From: an uncultured Sphingorhabdus sp.
GTDB taxonomy: Bacteria; Pseudomonadota; Alphaproteobacteria; Sphingomonadales; Sphingomonadaceae
Reading direction: 5' to 3'
DNA: 64,000 bases
Assembly (NCBI GenBank): GCA_947492905.1
Contig: CANLOL010000002.1
Coordinates: 169,348 to 233,347, forward strand
Below, piece after piece: positions 58,198 through 64,000 of this stretch. A program made the position numbers and the translations under genes. Every line of letters starts with the position of its first letter. Within the stretch, counting starts at the first letter, position 1. The notes under the pieces were generated by a model, which was not told where the DNA came from, did no database searches, and saw only the letters and a list, made by a program, of their open reading frames with translations.

Positions 58198-58229
58198 AGC
58201 CCGTCAGAAGCGATTCTGATGGGCTTTTT
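58198..58229 (+). terminator. intrinsic terminator of hppA
   Basis: AGCCCGTCAGAA (58198-58209) pairs over 12 positions with TTCTGATGGGCT (58214-58225), one G-U, around a GCGA tetraloop, followed by TTTTC. Confidence 0.9.
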
Positions 58230-58363
58230 CATGCGGCAATCAATATATCTTGTATGATATTGATATATAATAATTTTGTTCATACTTTAGTTGAATTACA
58301 GAGAACTTGCCATTTTAATATTTTATGATACCTTTGCTCTATAGATTTAATCAGGAGCATAAT

Positions 58364-60421
58364 ATGAAGAAAAATATGATCGCGTTATTGATCGCGTCCG
58401 CAATGGTGTCTGTGCCTGCAGTATCTTTCTCACAAAGTAAAGATCAGACTAAAACTGCTAGTAATGCCAAAATGGGTCGAGTGGCTACTGAGGTTTTTGG
58501 ACGAAAATCAAATTTGAATAGTCCGCGATTATCTCCTGATGGAAGTAAGATTGTATTCCAATTTGCTAGAAGCGGCGAAAATTTCATTGCTTGGATGGAT
58601 ATTAGTAAAAAGAATAGTCAGCCCAATATCATAGCAAAATCCGGCGTTGTCAGAAATGTAGGCGATCGTGAAATTTTTAATTGGCGTTTCGTAGGCAACG
58701 ATAGAATTGTTGTGGCTTTTTCAGGTATGGATCGCGTTTTGGACGGTCAAGTAGGAACGATAACGCGCCTAGCAGCATATGATCTTGAAGGGGGTAAGCC
58801 AATTCCTCTTGCATGGAAGGGGGCATTTGGAAGTGCCTCTAATATTATGCATGTTGACCATGAAAACCAAACTATGGTTGTTCAAAGATCATCTTTTGAG
58901 AATGATGGGCAAAATGAAGTCGTTAAAGTTGATGTCAAAAAGGGTGATTTTTCTATTATCCAAAGAAGCAATCCATTAGTTAGTAGCTGGTATACTGATG
59001 GCGAAGGTAATGTGCGCGGCGGTGCAGGGCAGTCATCAGGTGGTACGCAAAAATCTCTGTATCGCTCTGATGGCAAGGGTGCGATGAAAACCATCTCAAA
59101 GGTTAAAGATGAGAGCTTCACTGGAGGAGCTTTGGTTCCGTCCATATTAACGAAGGAGCCGGACATTGCCTATGCTCTTAGTAATTCTAATGGTTATGCA
59201 GCTGTGTATAAGGTAAATTTATTAACGCAGCAGGTTGTTGAAAAAGTTTATGAAACTAAAGGCTATGATATAAAAGGTTTGATACCGAATAAAGATGGCA
59301 ATGATATTGCGGGCTATGTTTTATTTAATGGCCGTGAATATGTTAAATATATCGATGAGACTTCTAAGCAGATAAAAGCATTTTTGGACAAAGGTTTTGG
59401 CAAAGATAATGCAAGGCTTGTATCGAGAAATAGTGATGCGAGCAGGTTTTTAATTGAAGTATCTAAGCCGTCGCAATTAGGAACATATTATTTTTATGAT
59501 ACTCAATCAGGTGATTTTAGAGCATTAGGTTTTGAGAGTAATATCATAAAAAATAAAGAACTTAATCATGTTGAAGCTGTTAATTATAATGCTAGCGATG
59601 GGATGAAAATACAAGCTATAGTTACCTATCCGCGTCACAGGAAACAGCTTAAAAATCTGCCTGTCATAGTAATGCCGCATGGTGGACCGTTTGGCATAAG
59701 CGATGAAGTGCGTTTTGACCCTTGGGCACAATCAATGGCCGAAGAAGGGTATGTTGTTATTCAACCGAATTATCGAGGTTCTGGGGGCTATGGCGCCGAA
59801 TTTGTTAAAGAAGGCCGTAAACCCAATGGATATGGCCATAGAATGCAAGATGATTTAAATGATGCTGTAACTGCTTTTGCAGAAAAAGGCTTAATTGATG
59901 CAAATCGTGCTTGTATAATGGGGTGGTCTTATGGTGGATATGCCGCGGCAAGAGGTGCGCAGCGCGATTCAAAAATATGGAAATGCGCTATTGCTGGAGC
60001 TGGTGTATATGATTTTCCAAAGATGAAATCTTATGATAAACGAAATTTAGGGGCATTTAATTCCAAATTTCAGGCTACAGCATCTGATCTTATAGAAGTT
60101 TCTTCTGCACGCAATACGGATGGCCCTTGGTCACCTATTTTAATAGTAGCAGCTAAAGAAGATGCGCGTATTCCAATGGAACAATCGCAAACTTTGGTAT
60201 CAAACCTTAAAAAATCGGGTAAAAAAGAAAATGAAGATTTCCGTTATATAGTCCAGAAAGACGGCACACATAATCTACCATATGAAGATGTTCATATCGA
60301 ATGGCTAGAAGAGTCTGCAAAATGGGCTCAACGCTTTAACCCTGCTTATATCGATAGTGATCCTGACAAGCAGCCTCCTATTGCAGTTCGTTCAACAGGT
60401 AAGAGCCTGGCTTCGAATTAA
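58364..60421 (+). CDS. exported S9 family peptidase (acylaminoacyl-peptidase/DPP-like)
   Basis: 685 residues from ATG 58364 (AGGAG just upstream); a start at 58325 would mask the signal peptide (MKKNMIALLIASAMVSVPAV, cut near SFSQ). Beta-propeller N-half with NSPRLSPDGSKIVFQ and NWRFVGNDRIVV, then the hydrolase: HGGPFG oxyanion block, GWSYGGYAA (Ser), KEDARIPMEQS (Asp) and DGTHNLPY (His). S9C-like serine peptidase of the periplasm. Unrelated in sequence detail to the S9A enzyme at 31079. Terminator follows. Confidence 0.93.
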   Translation: MKKNMIALLIASAMVSVPAVSFSQSKDQTKTASNAKMGRVATEVFGRKSNLNSPRLSPDGSKIVFQFARSGENFIAWMDISKKNSQPNIIAKSGVVRNVGDREIFNWRFVGNDRIVVAFSGMDRVLDGQVGTITRLAAYDLEGGKPIPLAWKGAFGSASNIMHVDHENQTMVVQRSSFENDGQNEVVKVDVKKGDFSIIQRSNPLVSSWYTDGEGNVRGGAGQSSGGTQKSLYRSDGKGAMKTISKVKDESFTGGALVPSILTKEPDIAYALSNSNGYAAVYKVNLLTQQVVEKVYETKGYDIKGLIPNKDGNDIAGYVLFNGREYVKYIDETSKQIKAFLDKGFGKDNARLVSRNSDASRFLIEVSKPSQLGTYYFYDTQSGDFRALGFESNIIKNKELNHVEAVNYNASDGMKIQAIVTYPRHRKQLKNLPVIVMPHGGPFGISDEVRFDPWAQSMAEEGYVVIQPNYRGSGGYGAEFVKEGRKPNGYGHRMQDDLNDAVTAFAEKGLIDANRACIMGWSYGGYAAARGAQRDSKIWKCAIAGAGVYDFPKMKSYDKRNLGAFNSKFQATASDLIEVSSARNTDGPWSPILIVAAKEDARIPMEQSQTLVSNLKKSGKKENEDFRYIVQKDGTHNLPYEDVHIEWLEESAKWAQRFNPAYIDSDPDKQPPIAVRSTGKSLASN

Positions 60422-60437
60422 TAATATTTTAGAAATG

Positions 60438-60468
60438 CCCGCTGAATTAGAGTTCAGCGGGTATTTTT
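60438..60468 (+). terminator. intrinsic terminator of the S9 peptidase gene
   Basis: CCCGCTGAA (60438-60446) pairs perfectly with TTCAGCGGG (60453-60461); TATTTTT follows. Confidence 0.9.
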
Positions 60469-60599
60469 ATATAATTTGTCATAATTATATGGTCACAATG
60501 AAGATGTGATGAGATTGAATTTATAATGGGTTCTTTTCTTTTGTATGATTTGTATGTAAAGCGCATTCAATCATTCATTTAATCAGATTAAGGGCCCGA

Positions 60600-60818
60600 A
60601 TGGCAAAAGAAGAATTATTGGAAATGCGGGGTACAATTCGTGAATTGCTGCCCAATGCTATGTTTCGTGTGGAATTAGAAAATGGTCATGAAGTTTTGGG
60701 CCATACTGCTGGAAAGATGCGCAAAAATAGAATTCGCGTATTGGTAGGTGATGAAGTTTTGGTTGAATTAACGCCATATGATCTCACCAAAGGCCGCATT
60801 ACATACCGCTTTAAATAG
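60600..60818 (+). CDS. infA: translation initiation factor IF-1
   Basis: 72 residues, OB-fold. [20 protein letters not shown] and [20 protein letters not shown] are diagnostic. IF-1 occupies the ribosomal A site during initiation. AAGGGC precedes the start. It begins the infA-maf-RNase E/G-yacG run; maf starts five bases after its stop. Confidence 0.97.
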   Translation: MAKEELLEMRGTIRELLPNAMFRVELENGHEVLGHTAGKMRKNRIRVLVGDEVLVELTPYDLTKGRITYRFK

Positions 60819-60823
60819 AATTA

Positions 60824-61399
60824 ATGACGTTGAATCTGGTTCTTGGTTCTTCGAGTGCGCGGCGCAAGGACTTATTAGAGCGCATTGGCGTCATACCAGA
60901 TCGCATAGCATCGCCTGATATTGATGAAACTCCGCACAAAGGCGAGTTAGGCCGTAATTACGCAATGCGCATGGCACAGGAAAAAGCGGCGGCTATTGCA
61001 CGTAATGACGATGAAATTATCTTAGCGGGTGATACCAGCGTTGTTGTTGGCCGTAGAATATTGCAGCAGGCTGATAATGCCGACATGCAGCGCGGGTTTT
61101 TAGAGCTATTGAGCGGACGCCGTCATAATGTTTATAGCGCTATATGCGTAATAGACAGGGCAGGCAATGCACACAGCAAAATGAGCATATCTTCTATAAG
61201 ATTTAAGCGGTTAAGCGCCTCTGAGATTGATTCTTATATAGAAAGCGAAGAAGGTATCGGCAAAGCAGGCGGCTATGCCATACAAGGCCGTGCAGAGGCT
61301 TTGATTGATTGGATGCAAGGCAGTCATAGCGGTGTAATAGGTTTGCCGCTTTATGAAACGCGTCTTTTGCTCAATAATGCAGGATATAACGTTGCCTAA
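60824..61399 (+). CDS. maf: Maf-family nucleotide pyrophosphatase
   Basis: 191 residues. SSSARRKDLLERIGV at the N-terminus is the Maf signature; ILAGDTSVVVGRRIL has the catalytic Asp, and GKAGGYAIQGRAEALIDW is a family block. Maf proteins hydrolyse dTTP/UTP or modified nucleotides. The next gene's start lies inside its last codons. Confidence 0.93.
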   Translation: MTLNLVLGSSSARRKDLLERIGVIPDRIASPDIDETPHKGELGRNYAMRMAQEKAAAIARNDDEIILAGDTSVVVGRRILQQADNADMQRGFLELLSGRRHNVYSAICVIDRAGNAHSKMSISSIRFKRLSASEIDSYIESEEGIGKAGGYAIQGRAEALIDWMQGSHSGVIGLPLYETRLLLNNAGYNVA

Positions 61400-62384
61400 A
61401 TGGTTTTATGAAGAGGGCATCGGTGAAAACCGAGCCATATTGGTTGAAAATAACCAAATGTTAGAATTACGAATTGAGCGCAATTTTGGCCCATTCTCTG
61501 GCCCTAAATATGGCGCAATTATGAGAGCTAAATTACAGAAAAAGCATCAAGATGGCGGCTTCATACAATTAGAGGATGGCCATGAGGCTATTATCAAAAA
61601 ATGGCCTGTTGGATTTACAGAAGGGCAATCCTTAAATGTTGAAATAATCAGAGAGAGATTATTGGAACGAACTAGGGAAAAGCCTGCCGTAACAATTGCG
61701 TCTGAGAGAGATATTCAAAATGCACCCACTTTGTTGGATAGGTTGCAAGCTTCACACATTGAAGTTGAAAAATGTGCAGCGCATAAAGGCGATATTTTAG
61801 TGCAATATGGTTGGTATGAAATATTAGAGCAAGCAGAGCAGGGTATTTATCCATTCACCAATGGGCAGCTTATCATTGAACAATGCACAGCTATGACGAT
61901 CATAGATGTTGATGGCGATGAGGATAATGTTATTTTGGCTAAGGCAGCGGCAGCGGCCTGTGCTAAAGTGATTAGATTATTTGATTTACAATCTATCGTC
62001 GGCATTGATTTTCCATCGATAGAAGCACGCAAAAAGCGTATGCAAATCGCTGAGATATTTGATGAATCCATGATGATCCCTTGTGAACGCACAGGCGTTA
62101 ATGGATTTGGGTTCATGCAAATTGTGATGAAATCAATTTCTCCATCATTGCTGGAATTATTAAGGCGCGATCGTGCTGCTAATATTGCGCTTTTGGCCTT
62201 ACGCCGCGCCGAATTAGAAGCATTTCAATCAATGGCATCGCAGATGAGCATCGCGGCGCACCCAAGAGTATTGCATCTATTATCTGATCATGGATGGTTG
62301 AATATATTAACAGATAGGACGGGCCGTAATTGGCAGTTGGTTGAAAAAGAATTTGATGATATTACACATTTTGAGATATTCTAA
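61392..62384 (+). CDS. short ribonuclease E/G family protein
   Basis: 330 residues from TTG 61392, with AGGA (61381-61384) seven bases upstream; this gives MPKWFYEEGIGENRAILVEN, the normal start of sphingomonad relatives. An ATG at 61377 is the alternative. S1-like N-domain (about 25-100), then an RNase E/G core with AMTIIDVDG and GIDFPS, both probable catalytic Asp positions. It lacks the CPxC zinc-link and the C-terminal scaffold of RNase E. RNA-processing role by family; overlaps maf by eight bases. Confidence 0.85.
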   Translation: MPKWFYEEGIGENRAILVENNQMLELRIERNFGPFSGPKYGAIMRAKLQKKHQDGGFIQLEDGHEAIIKKWPVGFTEGQSLNVEIIRERLLERTREKPAVTIASERDIQNAPTLLDRLQASHIEVEKCAAHKGDILVQYGWYEILEQAEQGIYPFTNGQLIIEQCTAMTIIDVDGDEDNVILAKAAAAACAKVIRLFDLQSIVGIDFPSIEARKKRMQIAEIFDESMMIPCERTGVNGFGFMQIVMKSISPSLLELLRRDRAANIALLALRRAELEAFQSMASQMSIAAHPRVLHLLSDHGWLNILTDRTGRNWQLVEKEFDDITHFEIF

Positions 62385-62414
62385 TAATAACGCCTACGCA
62401 GAATTGATATAGTA

Positions 62415-62591
62415 ATGAATAATAGTGAAAAATGCCCTTTATGCAAAAAAGCATCGACCGCTAAATTTCGTCCATTTTGTAGCGCAGGATGTAAAGATAG
62501 AGACCTTTTGAAGTGGTTAGGGGATGGATATCGTGTTGCTGGTCCTCCTGCTGAAGAAGAGATAATTAAGAATAATAATGAGGATGCTTAA
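62415..62591 (+). CDS. yacG: YacG family zinc-ribbon protein (DNA gyrase inhibitor)
   Basis: 58 residues, MNNSEKCPLCKK at the start, then FRPFCSAGCKDRDLLKWLGD. The four cysteines CPLC...CSAGC and the RDLLKW block are the YacG signature. E. coli YacG binds GyrB and inhibits gyrase. It follows the RNase gene by 30 bases. Too short for a 60-codon cut-off. Confidence 0.92.
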   Translation: MNNSEKCPLCKKASTAKFRPFCSAGCKDRDLLKWLGDGYRVAGPPAEEEIIKNNNEDA

Positions 62592-62679
62592 TTTAGGACT
62601 AGACAATAGACACTTGGCTTGCCTATAGGCTGCCATTCTCATTATTTATCGTATCTCGCATATTACGATAATCTAGGAT

Positions 62680-62755
62680 GCCCGAGTAGCTCAGGTGGTA
62701 GAGCAAGCGACTGAAAATCGCTGTGTCGGCGGTTCGAATCCGTCCTCGGGCACCA
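62680..62755 (+). tRNA. tRNA-Phe (anticodon GAA)
   Basis: 76 bases with encoded CCA (62753-62755). Acceptor GCCCGAG/CTCGGGC, D-arm with AGCTCAGGTGGTAGAGC, anticodon stem AGCGA/TCGCT with loop CTGAAAA (anticodon GAA), and T-arm GGTTCGAATCC. All four arms pair well. It lies 88 bases after yacG. Confidence 0.98.
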
Positions 62756-63411
62756 TAATTCATTTATAGCATCCATTTATTGTGGCATTATACTCTCTGC
62801 TGACAATTGCGATAATGCCTACCCAAAATTCTGTGATATTCACATTTTTTAATTGTCGAGAGTTGTCTTTTCTCCAAAGTGGTGAAACCGCTCTAAACCC
62901 ATATGCAGTCCCTCTTTAAATGTTAGCAAAATGATATTTTTATCCCTTTAATTATGGTAAAATATTGTACATTTTCTTTAACATTTAGAGTGATATCAAA
63001 GACGTCTTAATTGTAAAATCCTATAAAATCAGCGCCTTTTTAGGGTTAGTGAAACTGTTTATTTACCATTAATCTTTATTTCTTGTCCTTCAAGAAGGGC
63101 ATATTTTATGTATTATCAGCATGCGAACAATTTCAAAAATGTTCATAAAGCGCACATATTATTGAATAGAAATAATCGTTTAAACAAAGCTCAATTTGCT
63201 TCGATTTCAGTAATTTCCAATTCTCTATATTTGTTAGTTACTGCTTTTGTGAACGCACATTGTCGCTGCGTATTTCAATATATTCTAAATTATCGATTTA
63301 TTGGTTCTCACAAGAGTTTGGTGAGTTTGATTTATTATATCTCCTCCATAGCCGTTCTTCATTTCATGAATAACCACAACATAGCTCAGCAAAGATAGTC
63401 AGGTAATTAAA
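62756..63411. other. AT-rich intergenic region before the DUF11 surface-protein gene
   Basis: About 650 bases with no convincing gene. It holds a GACGTC-centred palindrome (AAGACGTCTT, 62999-63008), a TTTACCATTAA motif (63062-63072) resembling alphaproteobacterial CtrA half-sites, and a doubtful 96-codon frame at 63108-63398. No terminator after the tRNA was recognised. Room for a long, regulated promoter. Confidence 0.5.
63108..63398 (+). CDS. doubtful small ORF
   Basis: 96 codons with a modest AAGGGC site upstream. The product is His/Asn/Ile-rich with two hydrophobic stretches (ISVISNSLYLLVTAFV and LVSLIYYISSIAVLHF). No family is recognised, and the composition looks like translated AT-rich spacer. 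It could be a small membrane protein but is more likely not a gene. Confidence 0.2.
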   Translation: MYYQHANNFKNVHKAHILLNRNNRLNKAQFASISVISNSLYLLVTAFVNAHCRCVFQYILNYRFIGSHKSLVSLIYYISSIAVLHFMNNHNIAQQR

Positions 63412-64000
63412 ATGTATAATCAGATCAGGCCTCTGAAAATTAGACTTTCCACAACTTCAGCATTGGTAGGCACTACTGTTGGATTGATGGGTATGGTTAT
63501 CCCAAGCACAGCAATGGCGCAAAATGCTGAGAATACAGCAACTATCACTTTGCCGAGCGGTGCAGTTGATTCAGATACCTCCAATAACAGCGCAACTGAC
63601 AGTGATACTATCTTTGCAAATATCATTGCCAACGACGATAGCGTAACCAATATTAACGGTTTGGCTGCAAATAATAATGTTTTGAACGTTTTGGATGCAG
63701 ATATACTTAATGGTGGTAATGCCACCTCTAGCAATGTGATTATTAGTTTGGCGCCAGGTGAAACCCTACCTCCTGAGCTTAGTTTTGACGAAAGCACAGG
63801 TAATATTAGTGTATTAGCTAACACACCTGCCGGCATTTATGAATTTGATTATCAAATATGCGAAGCAGACAATCCTACCAATTGTAGAATTGCGACTGCC
63901 ACTGTAACTGTAATCCGTACCGACGCGGACCTTGTGACCGTTAAGACATTGACCAGCGGTGATCCAACGCCAGCGGAAGGCGATATAGTGACCTTCCAGA
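63412..64000 (+). CDS. large secreted DUF11/cadherin-like surface protein (3' end outside window)
   Basis: The frame opens at ATG 63412 and is still open at the window end (196 codons seen). Residues 1-36 are an extended signal peptide ending AMA. Then Asn/Thr/Ser/Asp-rich beta-repeat sequence: NDDSVTNINGLAANNNVLNV, PELSFDESTGNISV, YEFDYQICEADNPTNC (two Cys) and ATVTVIRTDADLVTVKTLTS, which opens a DUF11 repeat. Such proteins are long cell-surface adhesins. Codon use is GC-richer and repeat-like compared with the spacer. Confidence 0.8.
   Translation, partial: MYNQIRPLKIRLSTTSALVGTTVGLMGMVIPSTAMAQNAENTATITLPSGAVDSDTSNNSATDSDTIFANIIANDDSVTNINGLAANNNVLNVLDADILNGGNATSSNVIISLAPGETLPPELSFDESTGNISVLANTPAGIYEFDYQICEADNPTNCRIATATVTVIRTDADLVTVKTLTSGDPTPAEGDIVTFQ

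Noticed and set aside
62756..63107. Attachment site next to tRNA-Phe
   Set aside because: No integrase and no repeat of the tRNA 3' end in the following 1.2 kb.

Overview
The window is a chromosomal segment from an alphaproteobacterium, most likely an AT-rich member of the Sphingomonadales (Sphingorhabdus/Parasphingorhabdus/Sphingopyxis-like). The evidence is gene order (str, S10, spc and alpha ribosomal operons fused with secY-adk and rpsM-rpsK-rpoA-rplQ; hisG-hisD-nusB-thiL-hppA; infA-maf-RNase E/G-yacG-tRNA-Phe), an Arg at position 88 of ribosomal protein S12, long low-complexity tails on L3 and S5, and the bolA / J-domain / cobS neighbourhood. I see no insertion sequence, integrase, phage gene, CRISPR array or rRNA operon.

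Layout. 1-9785: the end of eda, a lipoprotein of family DUF3604 followed by a membrane-anchored parvulin and a HupE/UreJ protein, a reverse-strand gltX, a Tat-exported PhoX-like phosphatase, a DUF3667 membrane protein, and an overlapping type III polyketide synthase / isoprenylcysteine-methyltransferase pair. 9912-10319: an unrecognised small protein. 10590-30978: the translation cluster, rpsL to rplQ, interrupted by one secreted SRPBCC-like gene between adk and rpsM. 31079-35281: prolyl oligopeptidase, a small GT51 transglycosylase and two tandem paralogous glycine-zipper exported proteins. 35346-43070: two divergent acyl-CoA operons. The left operon pairs an ACAD10/11-type kinase with an ACAD10/11-type dehydrogenase, plus a Zn-alcohol dehydrogenase and an SDR. 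The right operon holds two unlike acyl-CoA dehydrogenases plus an SDR. 43293-52553: GGDEF/EAL protein, two lipoproteins, a sulfotransferase-like / class IV aminotransferase pair, cobS, a J-domain protein, bolA, a cupin and a DUF2332 protein. 52620-58177: hisG, hisD, nusB, thiL and a proton pyrophosphatase. 58364-62755: a second S9 peptidase, infA, maf, a short RNase E/G, yacG and tRNA-Phe. The window ends inside a large secreted DUF11-type surface protein.

The most interesting material is in the gaps. Between rpsJ and rplC lies a 246-base spacer that folds into at least five strong hairpins, two with GCAA tetraloops, plus a possible pseudoknot. It ends in a long hairpin just before the rplC ribosome binding site. 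Upstream of rpsJ are two terminator-like hairpins, followed by a perfect extended -10 box five bases before an rpsJ ATG that has no Shine-Dalgarno, so the S10 operon may start leaderless. Between the SDR at 42270-43070 and the GGDEF/EAL gene is what looks like a small RNA of about 109 nt: a hairpin, a second hairpin displaying a CU-rich anti-Shine-Dalgarno loop, and a strong intrinsic terminator. Further structured spacers precede rpsM and rplQ.

Functionally the window combines core translation and secretion (ribosome, EF-G, EF-Tu, SecY, RNA polymerase alpha, IF-1, GluRS) with lipid and acyl-CoA catabolism and an envelope/export programme. All assignments come from reading the sequence and family knowledge; no database search was run.
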